Shown piece after piece: positions 52,752 to 61,373 of a DNA stretch of 64,000 nt. Under the pieces are notes generated by a model. That model was not told the DNA's origin, made no database searches, and worked only from the letters and a program-made list of their open reading frames with translations. The translations under genes and the position numbers were made by a program. Numbering within the stretch: the stretch's first letter is position 1; each line of letters opens with the position of its first letter. Source of the stretch: Nonlabens dokdonensis DSW-6 (GTDB lineage Bacteria; Bacteroidota; Bacteroidia; Flavobacteriales; Flavobacteriaceae); assembly GCF_000332115.1 (NCBI RefSeq), contig NC_020156.1:2295501-2359500 (forward strand), given 5' to 3'.

Positions 52752-53678
52752 TTAATGATCGTGATCATCATGATGGTGATCTTCTTTTGTATTGCTTTTA
52801 TCAACAGCTGTTGTATCACCTAATTTAAAAATTACAAGCTCACCTTTACGATAATTTGTAATTAACAACTGTTGGTCCATTACAATTACGTCGGTAGGCT
52901 TATGAATGTTAGTTTCAAGTATTTGCTTAACATTATAATCTAAACCAAAGACTACTATACGATTGTTTTCAAAATCGGTTAAGAATATCTCGTTGTCTGA
53001 AACAAAAATTCCAGTTGCGGCATTAAAATTATCATCTTGACCAAACTGTTCCAAAACTTTTCCAGATTTATCAAAAACTTGTCCTCGATTATTATACGCA
53101 TCTGCAACATAAATTTTATCAGAGGTTATTTGCACATCAGTAGGATAATAAAAATCACCTAAAGCCTTACCTTCTTTACCAAAGCTTATCCATTCCTTAC
53201 CATTATAATAAAGGATTCTGTTGGTATAGAAATCGGCAATAGCAATTTCATTTTTATATACACTTATTCCCGCAGGAGCGTCAAGCGAGTCATTAATTAT
53301 AAGATAATCACGTTTATTATCTCTCATTACAGCAATGGAATCGCGTCCATACTCTGGAATAAAAAGCGCTCTTTCCTTGAGGATTGAGGTAGAAACCTTG
53401 TCGGTTATCTCCATATCTGCCTCGCCGAAATCAATATGCATAGGTCGTTCAAAATCTTCCATGGAAAATAGAATTTCTCCATCTAAGTTTACTTTAACGA
53501 CGCGATTGTGATCACCATCACTTAAGAAAACATCATTTCCGTCGAGCGCGATACCTATAGGGTTAATACCATCAAGTTGAACTACTTTTTTAAATTGCCA
53601 TTCTTGTGACACAGTCTCTTTCTCTTCACAAGAAATGATCCCGATAACTATCGGGATCAAGTATAAAAACTTCTTCAT
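52752..53678 (-). CDS. NHL-repeat lipoprotein with His-rich C-terminus
   Basis: A 308-aa lipoprotein: M-K-K-F-L-Y-L-I-P-I-V-I-G-I-I-S-C. Six or so beta-propeller blades with NHL-type texts (G-I-A-L-D-G-N-D-V-F-L-S-D-G-D-H-N-R-V-V-K-V, I-A-D-F-Y-T-N-R-I, V-A-D-A-Y-N-N-R-G, L-T-D-F-E-N-N-R-I) fill residues 30-285. The last residues are D-H-H-H-D-D-H-D-H, a metal-binding tail. It sits between a two-HMA protein and a permease, so it probably buffers or senses a metal at the outer face. The start at 53678 overlaps the preceding stop by one base. Confidence 0.85.
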   Translation of the reverse strand: MKKFLYLIPIVIGIISCEEKETVSQEWQFKKVVQLDGINPIGIALDGNDVFLSDGDHNRVVKVNLDGEILFSMEDFERPMHIDFGEADMEITDKVSTSILKERALFIPEYGRDSIAVMRDNKRDYLIINDSLDAPAGISVYKNEIAIADFYTNRILYYNGKEWISFGKEGKALGDFYYPTDVQITSDKIYVADAYNNRGQVFDKSGKVLEQFGQDDNFNAATGIFVSDNEIFLTDFENNRIVVFGLDYNVKQILETNIHKPTDVIVMDQQLLITNYRKGELVIFKLGDTTAVDKSNTKEDHHHDDHDH

Positions 53679-54310
53679 TATATCGCTCTTTTGTAGTGAC
53701 AACATGCTGGTAAGGCATCATAGGTAGCATCGTCAGACTTTACCGTTGCGGTATCGTGTCCAGCATTTGCTACTGCTTTTGCTACTGCTTTTTTAGTCGT
53801 TAAACTTGTATCATGATCTAGAGTAAGCATACCGGTTTTCACGTCCCATGTAGCACTTGCTACTCCTGGTAAATCACTTACCGTTTTCTCGATACGTGCT
53901 TTACACATACCACATTTACCGTTTACATAAAGTTCTGAAGTCATTAGATTCTCTTGCTCTACCGCCGCGGTTTCTTTAGCGTTAGTTTCTACCGTACCAT
54001 TTGCTCTTGTTATGGTAGCGAGATTAGGCGTGTAACCAGCTTTTTTAACTTGCTCAACAACTGCGTCCATAGTTAAGTTTTTACTCGCAGGATAGCTGAA
54101 AGAGAAATCCCCAGTTTCAATATCAATAGCTACATTTTTGATCCCTTTAAATTCTTTGAACTTTTTTTCTAATCCGTAGGCACAAAAAGGACATCCTAAT
54201 CCATCCACTTGAACCTCAAATTGATCCATATCTTTATTTTTCTGTGCATCGGCTTTTACAATTGCAAATAATCCAATTACTATACTTAAAATTATTGTTA
54301 CTTGTTTCAT
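53678..54310 (-). CDS. exported double-HMA metallochaperone
   Basis: A 210-aa periplasmic protein with signal peptide (about 1-22, K-A-D-A). HMA domain 1 carries C40-x-x-C43 (G-L-G-C-P-F-C) and HMA domain 2 carries C133-x-x-C136 (G-K-C-G-M-C). The C-terminus has a further C-C-H (203-205). Exported HMA pairs normally pass Cu+ or Zn2+ between proteins. GCGCA repeats lie 16-30 bases upstream of its ATG. It is coupled with the NHL lipoprotein gene by a one-base overlap (TAATG). Confidence 0.88.
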   Translation of the reverse strand: MKQVTIILSIVIGLFAIVKADAQKNKDMDQFEVQVDGLGCPFCAYGLEKKFKEFKGIKNVAIDIETGDFSFSYPASKNLTMDAVVEQVKKAGYTPNLATITRANGTVETNAKETAAVEQENLMTSELYVNGKCGMCKARIEKTVSDLPGVASATWDVKTGMLTLDHDTSLTTKKAVAKAVANAGHDTATVKSDDATYDALPACCHYKRAI

Positions 54311-54322
54311 TTTGTCTTTAAT

Positions 54323-54342
54323 AGTGCGCATTATATGCGCTG
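54323..54342. promoter_or_regulatory. inverted GCGCA/TGCGC pair upstream of the double-HMA gene
   Basis: AGTGCGCATTATATGCGCTG. The half-sites GCGCA (54326) and TGCGC (54336) are about one helical turn apart and 16-30 bases upstream of the ATG. The same motif recurs upstream of the barrel gene. Candidate operator of the metal cluster. Confidence 0.5.
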
Positions 54343-54354
54343 TTATTTTTATTT

Positions 54355-55119
54355 TTAAAAGGTGTATCTAGTTCCTAAAAACACGGAGTAATTCAAGGCA
54401 CGATCAGCATCGATTTCTTGAACTAAAGGTAGTTGTACGGCAAGATCAAACGTAATGTTTTTAAGCGCGTATTGTACTCCTTGCGAATACAACAACTGGT
54501 ACCAGTCACGTTCATGCAACCAGACACTATTATACTCAAAGTAAAGGTTGAGCTGTTTATTAGGATATTGCGGTTTTAAAAGCGGTAACCCAAAACCTAA
54601 TTTAGCTCTAAACTCGTCAAGAGTTCCATTAGGCATTTCGTTATAACCTATTTCTCCAGAAATACCGTATTTGAGGGTTTCCAGTCCAGCTACTACACCG
54701 TAGTATCCAGCATATTTACCTGTAGATATATCCATTACATCAATCTCGTCTCCTGTGGGAAGAGTTAGCAGGGTTTTTGCCACCATACGGAATGTTTTAC
54801 CAGTTCCATCTTTACGATAAAACTGATATTTCCCCATGATTTTAATATCGGCTAGACCACTGCCATCTACATCGCTTAGATTGTAGCTAGTATATGGAAT
54901 ATGTAAGGCTAATAGTATATTATTAGTAGGTAAATAGTGCAGCATGACAGGAGTGTAAACGATCGTTCCACGTTCTGTGTTTCTGATTTCAGTTAATGTT
55001 TTCATTGTGAAGCTTCCGCCTCCTAGCATGATAGGTTTATCTGCTGTTATGGGTGGTCCTTGTGAGTACGCTTTCGCGAAAGCGAAAACAATACCAACCA
55101 CAGTAATTAAATATTTCAT
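54355..55119 (-). CDS. outer-membrane beta-barrel, metal-cluster transporter candidate
   Basis: A 254-aa barrel with signal peptide M-K-Y-L-I-T-V-V-G-I-V-F-A-F-A-K-A-Y-S, in which the palindrome encodes A-F-A-K-A near the cleavage site. Strand-like text with Gly/Tyr/Leu turns runs to a terminal F-L-G-T-R-Y-T-F typical of BAM-dependent barrels. The family is not certain; it resembles small transporter barrels (phenol-degradation MetA-type). Its position as second gene of the metal cluster suggests a role in metal or siderophore passage. Confidence 0.75.
   Translation of the reverse strand: MKYLITVVGIVFAFAKAYSQGPPITADKPIMLGGGSFTMKTLTEIRNTERGTIVYTPVMLHYLPTNNILLALHIPYTSYNLSDVDGSGLADIKIMGKYQFYRKDGTGKTFRMVAKTLLTLPTGDEIDVMDISTGKYAGYYGVVAGLETLKYGISGEIGYNEMPNGTLDEFRAKLGFGLPLLKPQYPNKQLNLYFEYNSVWLHERDWYQLLYSQGVQYALKNITFDLAVQLPLVQEIDADRALNYSVFLGTRYTF
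55069..55084. repeat. 16-bp palindrome in a signal peptide
   Basis: Perfect copy, read A-F-A-K-A in the last part of the signal peptide. Confidence 0.95.
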
Positions 55120-55136
55120 TGTTGTGTAAATTGAAG

Positions 55137-55213
55137 TTGCGCACTGTTTGCGCATATAATAATGATGTAATTGAACGCTTTAATAGCGTTGATACCGCGC
55201 AATTAATGCGCAT
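55137..55213. promoter_or_regulatory. cluster of phased GCGCA repeats upstream of the barrel gene
   Basis: GCGCA occurs at 55139, 55150, 55197 and 55208, two pairs each 11 bases apart. Between them lies the inverted repeat AACGCT/AGCGTT (55174-55190). The whole lies 18-95 bases upstream of the ATG at 55119, between it and the stop of the preceding gene. It may be an operator or a structured leader. Confidence 0.5.
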
Positions 55214-55226
55214 AAAATCAATTTAC

Positions 55227-55640
55227 TTAGATAAGAAAAGACTGGTGCAATACTGGTATGTCCCGTACGACCAGAGGTGGCGAGTAGGTTGTATAAGATG
55301 GGTCTTCTAAATGATTGCCAGAAAATAGAGAGACATAAGAATAAGTAAAGGCAATTAAAAATTGTTGCTGATCGATATCAAAATTAGAAAGAGACAGTTT
55401 TAAATCTTCCTGACCTTTTACTAATTCTACGATGTCATTACAACAGCTATTTTCAATGGATATTTTACAGAGGTCTTTAGGATTATTTGTTTCCATACCA
55501 CACCCATGAGAAGGAACGATAACAGAAACATCTTTTAAAAACGGCCCGCAAAAATGTTTATGTACACTAAAAGATAGGGTAGAGCATAGCACAATTGCTG
55601 CCATGATCGTAATACCTATATTTTTTAACGCTTTAAACAT
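55227..55640 (-). CDS. HYC_CC_PP-like cysteine-containing exported protein
   Basis: 137 aa. A hydrophobic N-terminus (about 6-25) is followed by H27-K-H29-F-C31, then Cys47, Cys58 and the pair C66-C67, and near the end P121-P122. The H-x-C / C-C / P-P layout is that of the HYC_CC_PP protein family, often found in metal clusters of Bacteroidota. Cys/His spacing suggests metal binding at the cell surface or periplasm. It is the first gene of the metal cluster. The function has not been shown. Confidence 0.8.
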   Translation of the reverse strand: MFKALKNIGITIMAAIVLCSTLSFSVHKHFCGPFLKDVSVIVPSHGCGMETNNPKDLCKISIENSCCNDIVELVKGQEDLKLSLSNFDIDQQQFLIAFTYSYVSLFSGNHLEDPSYTTYSPPLVVRDIPVLHQSFLI

Positions 55641-55716
55641 ATCGCAAAGATAAGAAACAGTTAGTACTTCATGTTTTTAAGGGTAAAATCTTAACATAAA
55701 ATAGCAATCACAAATT

Positions 55717-55953
55717 TTAATCCACTTCTTCATTAGAGCCTAAATCTGGTCGGTCTTCATAGAAATCTTTGAAGGTCTTGTCTGTGGTGTAGTCGTCTTT
55801 GAGAACTTTGTAAACGGTTACTACTAGGAGCGCTTGTCCTGCAACAGTTAAATAAAATACCCAACTGAAGGATAGATTAATCGTTGCAAAAATAGTTACA
55901 GTAATTAATATTAAAGTGGTCATTGCAAGCCACTGCATGGCTGTAATTTTCAT
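55717..55953 (-). CDS. small two-helix membrane protein
   Basis: 78 aa with two hydrophobic helices (about 7-26 and 31-50) and an acidic C-terminal tail (K-D-D-Y-T-T-D-K ... E-E-V-D). No family recognised. It lies upstream of the metal cluster on the same strand with a 76-bp gap to the HYC_CC_PP-like gene, so membership is uncertain. Confidence 0.6.
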   Translation of the reverse strand: MKITAMQWLAMTTLILITVTIFATINLSFSWVFYLTVAGQALLVVTVYKVLKDDYTTDKTFKDFYEDRPDLGSNEEVD

Positions 55954-56082
55954 AGGAAATAATTTTTGTTTATAAATTTACTTAAAAAGTTAAACAAAAA
56001 TACTAATGAAATCACAATATAAATTACCTTAGAACCATTGCATTACACTCTTGAACAGGCTGTGAAAGAAGGAATGGTTAAA

Positions 56083-58575
56083 TTACAATCGAGCAATAAG
56101 TCTTAGGTTAAAAACTCGTGGTGTTAAACGCACAGGAACTGCATATTGAGCGCTAGAAGCTACGTCTCTTACCCAAAGATTTGAAATTTGATTTTGACGA
56201 TCAAAGATGTTGAAAATTTGAGCTCCTATGGACAACTCTTCAAAATTTTCTAGCCAGCTGCCTGCTCTTGCTTTTTTCTTATCGTCCACAAGAACATACT
56301 GAATACCTAGGTCTGACCTGAAATAGTCTGATAATCTAAACTGAAAGTCATAAGGGTCTGCATAGCTAGGAGAGCCACCAGGCAATCCAGAGCTGTAAAC
56401 CATATTGATGTAAGCTTTTAAATTAGGAATATTAGGAACATAATCCTGAAACAAGAAAGCAACTTTTAATCGTTGATCTGTAGGGCGTGCTATAAAACCA
56501 CGATCATCAAGGTTTTCTTCTGTTCTTAAATAACCTAATGAAATCCAGCTTTCTGTACCTTTTATAAATTCTCCTGCGAGTCGCACATCGAGCCCATAGG
56601 CAAAGGCTTCGGCATTGTTATTTGCTCGATACCTAATTCTTACATTCTCTAAGGTATAGGTATTTACATCAGTTAAATCTTTGTAGTAAGCCTCACTAGT
56701 CAATTTAAACGGTCTTTTTTCACCATCTTTTGTGGTCCAGTTAAAACTCCAGTCGTTACCTAGCACAAAATGAACAGATTTCTGTGCCTTGACATCTGGT
56801 ATAACCGTTCCTTGCTGGTTTCTCAACTCACGATAGAGTGGTGGCTGGTAATACAGTCCTGTGGAGAATCTAAAGAGCATATTAGTATTCTTCCAGTAAG
56901 GCTTTATCGCCACTTGTCCACGTGGTGAAAACACCGTTTGTGTGGTGCTTTGAATATCTTTTCCATCCACATTCCACGTGTGAGAACGCACACCTGCATT
57001 CCAGTACACTTCATGATCACCTAAATATCCACGACTGCTGTATTGAGCAAAAGCTTGCAATCTCGTTACTTGAACATCATTATCCGCTCTAGCAGATTCA
57101 AAGGATTCTAAAGGAGCAACATAAGAAAAATAAGGCTGGTCATTTGCAGGTACAGATGGTGGTCTTACATTAAAACCTGCGCTGTCTATAACCGTATATT
57201 CTCTCAAGCGATCTCGTATATCTTCTGAGTTAAACTTGATGCCCCAGTCCAACTGATCGTTTTCTTTTTTGTCTAGATTTAATTCTAAAGTTCCTTTATG
57301 TTCTAGACTTACAATTAATGCATCGAGATCATTACGACCATGGTCTAACTCACTTCCTATTCCACGAGTAAAATCAACTTCACCTAGATCATCACCACCT
57401 ATATTTGTGTTAGGTCGTCCTATTCTATAACGTCCCAAAATATCAAAATGCTCCTGCTCTTTAGTGTGGTAAACGCTTGAAATGAATCTCAAATTCAATG
57501 CTTCATTTACATCGTAGCTCGCTTTTACAGCTCCAAAGTAGGTTTCATATTGATCGTCTTCTCCACCGTCGTAATTAATAATTAGTGCTTGTGCATCGTC
57601 TACGGTACCAAAGTTAGTTTGTGAGGTAAGTGGTTCAAATTCGTAACTGTTGATGGCAATATTTCCTAAGAAACTTAATTCAAATTTTGGACTTACTTCA
57701 TAGGTTAAATAGGTTTGAGCATCTACAAATACTGGTCTTGTGATCGCCTCTGTCTCTCTAGAATTTACAAATAAACTGTTGTTTCTGTATCGCACACCTA
57801 GTATTCCTGTTGCGGCTTTCGCGAAAGCGGTACCTTCTACAAATGCGTTAACACCTAAAAAGCTTGCGTCTACTCCTGCGCCAAATTCTGTAGGACGACG
57901 GTAATTGATATCTAAAACAGAGCTCAATTTATCTCCATATTTAGATTGAAATCCACCAGCACTGAAATCAACACTGCGCACCAGATCTGAATTTACAATA
58001 CTCAATCCTTCTTGCTGACCGCTGCGTATGAGAAATGGTCTATACACTTCGATTTCATTGATGTAAACTAGGTTTTCGTCAAAATTACCACCGCGCACGG
58101 TGTATTGAGTACTCAATTCATTGTTAGAAGAAACGCCAGGAAGTGATTTTAATAAATTCTCTACTCCAGGTTGGGCGCCAGGTATAGTCTTTATGACCGT
58201 AGGGCTGATATTAATAATTCCTGCAAACTCTCTTGTTTTAGTGTTGCTGATGTAAACCTCTACTATTTGCTCAATTACTGTACTTAAGACTGGATTAAAT
58301 TCAAAAATGGCTCTACCGTCTAATTCAAAGTTTTGTCTCGCTGTTTTATAAGAAATGGAACTAAAAACAATAGTAATTTTTTGATTTGCTGGCACTACTA
58401 GTCTGTAAAATCCAGTGTCATCTGTTGCGGTTCCTATAGTTGTTCCAGCAACCTTTATACTCGCGTTAGGTATAGGTTGATTATTTTCATTTAAAATAAT
58501 TCCTTGAATGACAGCATTTTGTGCGTGTAAGAATCCGGTTATAAGTAACGCGATGAAAAGTAAGAAGTTCTTCAA
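56083..58575 (-). CDS. TonB-dependent outer-membrane receptor
   Basis: An 830-aa receptor. The signal peptide M-K-N-F-L-L-F-I-A-L-L-I-T-G-F-L-H-A is followed by a carboxypeptidase-D regulatory-like domain (about 20-105: V-I-Q-G-I-I-L-N-E-N-N-Q-P-I-P-N-A-S-I-K-V), a plug domain (about 120-235: G-V-E-N-L-L-K-S-L-P-G-V, Y-T-V-R-G-G-N-F-D-E-N) and a 22-strand barrel. It ends in an aromatic-poor F-N-L-R-L-I-A-R-L. The start codon is TTG. The palindrome-like core at 57815 encodes A-F-A-K-A in the barrel. The M23 gene 9 bases upstream shares the transcript; substrate unknown. Confidence 0.92.
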   Translation of the reverse strand: MKNFLLFIALLITGFLHAQNAVIQGIILNENNQPIPNASIKVAGTTIGTATDDTGFYRLVVPANQKITIVFSSISYKTARQNFELDGRAIFEFNPVLSTVIEQIVEVYISNTKTREFAGIINISPTVIKTIPGAQPGVENLLKSLPGVSSNNELSTQYTVRGGNFDENLVYINEIEVYRPFLIRSGQQEGLSIVNSDLVRSVDFSAGGFQSKYGDKLSSVLDINYRRPTEFGAGVDASFLGVNAFVEGTAFAKAATGILGVRYRNNSLFVNSRETEAITRPVFVDAQTYLTYEVSPKFELSFLGNIAINSYEFEPLTSQTNFGTVDDAQALIINYDGGEDDQYETYFGAVKASYDVNEALNLRFISSVYHTKEQEHFDILGRYRIGRPNTNIGGDDLGEVDFTRGIGSELDHGRNDLDALIVSLEHKGTLELNLDKKENDQLDWGIKFNSEDIRDRLREYTVIDSAGFNVRPPSVPANDQPYFSYVAPLESFESARADNDVQVTRLQAFAQYSSRGYLGDHEVYWNAGVRSHTWNVDGKDIQSTTQTVFSPRGQVAIKPYWKNTNMLFRFSTGLYYQPPLYRELRNQQGTVIPDVKAQKSVHFVLGNDWSFNWTTKDGEKRPFKLTSEAYYKDLTDVNTYTLENVRIRYRANNNAEAFAYGLDVRLAGEFIKGTESWISLGYLRTEENLDDRGFIARPTDQRLKVAFLFQDYVPNIPNLKAYINMVYSSGLPGGSPSYADPYDFQFRLSDYFRSDLGIQYVLVDDKKKARAGSWLENFEELSIGAQIFNIFDRQNQISNLWVRDVASSAQYAVPVRLTPRVFNLRLIARL
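57815..57828. repeat. 14-bp palindrome core inside the TonB receptor gene
   Basis: GCTTTCGCGAAAGC exact, with one outer base changed (G instead of C on the left). Read in frame A-F-A-K-A. Confidence 0.9.
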
Positions 58576-58584
58576 ATTGTAGTA

Positions 58585-60294
58585 TTAGCTTTTACGAAAA
58601 AATGTAGCTTCAAATGTAGTACTATTTCCTACGTTATCGGTAACGATTACTTTGAGCTCATTTTCTGTATCAGTAACGACTCCATCGTCAAAATCGTGTG
58701 TAAGTATTCCAGTTTTATAATCGTATTCCATTAAAATGAATTTACCGTTCACTGTTGCTCGATATGCATCAACTCCAGTATCAGCATCTGCTATTTTGAG
58801 TTTTAGTGTTTTATTTTTAGAAATCCACTGTTTGTTCTTGAAATTAATAGGTTTTATCGTAGGATCAACATCGTCTTTACTGATGGCATAAGTGCCTAAT
58901 GTACGAGTGCTCGCGCTGAGAATGTTTCCTTTTCTTCTCGTATTGACATGATAAACCGCGCCCCAATCTGTCACGCGACCTATGTAGTATTGTTTTAAAT
59001 TGTCGTCCTTTTTTGCACTGGCGTCGTAAGTTATGATCATATTCTTATGTAAAGGAACAATATCACTATGAACTTTTATAGTATCTGAGCTTTGCTGCAA
59101 ATCCAAAAAGACACTTTCATACAAAGCTCCTTTAGGAATCATTAAAGTGTAAGGACCACTACTATTTCTATAAGTCATGTTATGGTCTACAAAGGTAAGC
59201 TGGTCGCCTTGATTAAGAACTATTGAGTCTGGTGCAGCATCGTTCTTAATACTCATATTAATTTGCACTTTATTTTCTTTATAGTCAGCTATTTCAATAC
59301 GATATAAATGTGTTGTACCAGGATCAACTATCTGTAATACTCCATTATTCACATGGTCTTCATAAAGACTAAGCGGGCTATTATTAGGGATATAAAGTCT
59401 AGAAATACGACTTTTAGTTTTCTTGAAATGTTCATAATCGATCAATTGATTGATATGTCTGGATTCACTGAAAGCGTATCGATCAAAGGTCATTTCAAAG
59501 TTTTTAGTCCCGTTAAAAAAGCTAGCAATATGAAAAGTTCCATTTTGATTATTGGCACCGTTTTGTTGATCACTTGTATTCACGCCTATTCCTATGTCAC
59601 CATAAGCACTAAATTCTTCTACTTTGAATTTCCCACCTTTTAAAGGGATAAGACGTAGTAACTGGGCTTCATGTTTACCGTTTATCGTGGAAGTTTTGCT
59701 TAGTGGAAATGCTTTAATTTGTTTTACCAGAGGTCTCTTAGTATCTGGGATTTCAATTCCCATCATCATAGGGTTTAAAGGTCTTGCAGCACTATCTCTT
59801 ATTTCAAAATGTAAATGCGGTCCACCGCTACCACCAGAATTACCACTATAAGCAACCACCTCACCTTGATCGACTCTTAATTCTAGATCTGTAGGGTAGA
59901 GCTGGATGGAGTAACTTTCTTTTGCGTATTGTTTTTTCTTTAAATAAGCCTCTATGCGAGGGGAGAACTTTTTTAAATGGGCATAAACAGTCGTGTAGCC
60001 GTTAGGATGCGTAATGTAAAGCGCTTTCCCGTACCCATATCTTTCAATTTTTATACGGCTCACATAACCAGAAGCACTGGCATAAACTTTTGCACCTGTG
60101 CGCTGATTTGTTTTAATATCTAGACCACTGTGAAAATGATTAGACCTTAATTCTCCAAAAGTACCACTCAATTTCAAATCTATATCAAGCGGATTAACAA
60201 AGTAATCTTGAGGAAGATTTTTAATAGTTTGGCTTTCGCCAAAGCGAGAAATCAATAAAAAAAACGCCAGAAAACAAAATAAGTGTCTTATCAT
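58585..60294 (-). CDS. M23 family metallopeptidase (LytM/peptidoglycan type)
   Basis: A 569-aa exported peptidase. After a signal peptide (M-I-R-H-L-F-C-F-L-A-F-F-L-L-I-S) comes the M23 domain (about 40-180): zinc ligands in H-F-H-S-G-L-D-I-K (H-x-x-x-D) and in P-H-L-H-F-E-I-R-D. The C-terminal 380 residues are beta-rich repeats with D-x-G-V/N-S texts (Ig-like). M23 enzymes cut peptidoglycan cross-links. It lies upstream of a TonB receptor in one operon. A one-mismatch palindrome (60231-60246) encodes R-F-G-E-S after the signal peptide. Confidence 0.9.
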   Translation of the reverse strand: MIRHLFCFLAFFLLISRFGESQTIKNLPQDYFVNPLDIDLKLSGTFGELRSNHFHSGLDIKTNQRTGAKVYASASGYVSRIKIERYGYGKALYITHPNGYTTVYAHLKKFSPRIEAYLKKKQYAKESYSIQLYPTDLELRVDQGEVVAYSGNSGGSGGPHLHFEIRDSAARPLNPMMMGIEIPDTKRPLVKQIKAFPLSKTSTINGKHEAQLLRLIPLKGGKFKVEEFSAYGDIGIGVNTSDQQNGANNQNGTFHIASFFNGTKNFEMTFDRYAFSESRHINQLIDYEHFKKTKSRISRLYIPNNSPLSLYEDHVNNGVLQIVDPGTTHLYRIEIADYKENKVQINMSIKNDAAPDSIVLNQGDQLTFVDHNMTYRNSSGPYTLMIPKGALYESVFLDLQQSSDTIKVHSDIVPLHKNMIITYDASAKKDDNLKQYYIGRVTDWGAVYHVNTRRKGNILSASTRTLGTYAISKDDVDPTIKPINFKNKQWISKNKTLKLKIADADTGVDAYRATVNGKFILMEYDYKTGILTHDFDDGVVTDTENELKVIVTDNVGNSTTFEATFFRKS

Positions 60295-60368
60295 AGGATA
60301 AATATATAGAACTCGTTTGAACTTTTTGAATTTAAGCGAAAATTAAGGATTTTGTGATGTGTTGAAGT

Positions 60369-60409
60369 CATATTTTGCTTGCATAGCATCGTTACGGAAG
60401 TAAAATATG
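60369..60409. repeat. inverted repeat in the M23/ZapB-like divergent region
   Basis: CATATTTT at 60369-60376 pairs with AAAATATG at 60402-60409 in the 290-bp divergent gap. The rest of the gap holds no gene that I can support. Confidence 0.4.
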
Positions 60410-60551
60410 GCAAAGACATAGTGCAAAAAACGAATTTTTTAGCAAATTGAAAAAATTTAAAGGAGTTCATTATGTGAAAGTTATTTAAACGAATTAAATA
60501 AAGCTTTTCAAACTTTGTTCCATAAATATTTGAATTGTCACAAGGTAATCC

Positions 60552-60559
60552 TAGATTTG
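60552..60559 (+). promoter_or_regulatory. -7 promoter element of the coiled-coil/zapA operon
   Basis: TAGATTTG with a TTG 20 bases upstream; consensus Bacteroidota promoter, about 25 bases before the start codon. Confidence 0.65.
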
Positions 60560-60584
60560 TAGTTACAGCATTTAATTAGTACGT

Positions 60585-60872
60585 ATGCCTACATTATCTT
60601 CTCAGATTTCTGAAATAGAACTAAAGATCAAGACTTTAATATCTGAGAACAATAGATTAAAGGCTCAGATGAGTGATAAGGATCAACGCATTTTTGAACT
60701 TGAAAAAGAGAATAATGCGCTTATTACTGCGTTTAAGGAAAGTGAAGATAGAAATGTAGCGCTTAAAACAGCTAATGCGATGCTAGGTAGTGATGATTAC
60801 AAAACAAAAACAAAGCTCAAAATAAATGCACTCATTAGAGAAATCGACCAGTGTATTGCACAATTGACTTAA
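60585..60872 (+). CDS. coiled-coil protein, possible ZapB-like division partner
   Basis: 95 aa, almost entirely heptad-like helix (I-E-L-K-I-K-T-L-I-S-E-N-N-R-L-K-A-Q, I-F-E-L-E-K-E-N-N-A-L), with a short tail after a G-S-D-D kink. The gene is 4 bases upstream of zapA, so the pair resembles the ZapA-ZapB type division module, though sequence identity to ZapB is not claimed. Confidence 0.75.
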   Translation: MPTLSSQISEIELKIKTLISENNRLKAQMSDKDQRIFELEKENNALITAFKESEDRNVALKTANAMLGSDDYKTKTKLKINALIREIDQCIAQLT

Positions 60873-60876
60873 AACA

Positions 60877-61164
60877 GTGGATAAACTTAAAATTAAAATA
60901 TCAGTAGCTGATAGAGTTTATCCTCTTACTATCGATCCTTCTCGTGAAGAAGGTTTGCGTAAAGCAGCAAAAAGTATAGAAGCCATGATAAAGCAACTAG
61001 AACAAAGTTACGCGGTAAGAGATAAACAAGATCTTCTTGCCATGTGTGCTTTACAGTTTGCCGCAAAGTCTGAGCAAATAGTTATAGATGATAGTGCTGA
61101 TGTAGAACAAGCTAGAGAACAATTACAGGTTCTTAATATGTTGCTAGATAAGCAATTGTCATAA
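60877..61164 (+). CDS. zapA: cell division protein ZapA
   Basis: A 95-aa FtsZ-ring-associated protein: I-K-I-S-V-A-D-R-V-Y-P-L-T-I at the start, R-K-A-A-K-S-I-E-A-M-I in the middle and a coiled-coil C-terminus (D-L-L-A-M-C-A-L-Q-F-A). It starts with GTG at 60877, four bases after the previous stop. A 6S RNA follows directly, an arrangement also seen in proteobacteria. Confidence 0.92.
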   Translation: MDKLKIKISVADRVYPLTIDPSREEGLRKAAKSIEAMIKQLEQSYAVRDKQDLLAMCALQFAAKSEQIVIDDSADVEQAREQLQVLNMLLDKQLS

Positions 61165-61188
61165 TCGTTCTTTAAATAAAAACAATTA

Positions 61189-61358
61189 CTACCTACACTT
61201 GTTTCATTTTTTGGTGAACTCAACACATAATTCTTTAAAAAAGGTGAGTCGTGGTTGTAAAAGCAAGCCGAACGTATGAGTCGGATCCTTGATCAGCCAG
61301 TTAGCCTTAAACTTTATTTAAGGAGTTCATACAAAACCCAAACTCGTGTAGGTTTTTT
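61189..61358 (+). ncRNA. ssrS: 6S RNA (flavobacterial type)
   Basis: About 165-nt RNA between zapA and rny. Closing stem ACCTACAC (61191) with GTGTAGGT (61346), inner stem TGAACTC (61215) with GAGTTCA (61323), and a run of T at the end. Position after zapA and the long rod with internal bulges fit 6S RNA, which binds RNA polymerase holoenzyme. Based on structure and location. Confidence 0.78.
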
Positions 61359-61373
61359 TATATACAATAACCA

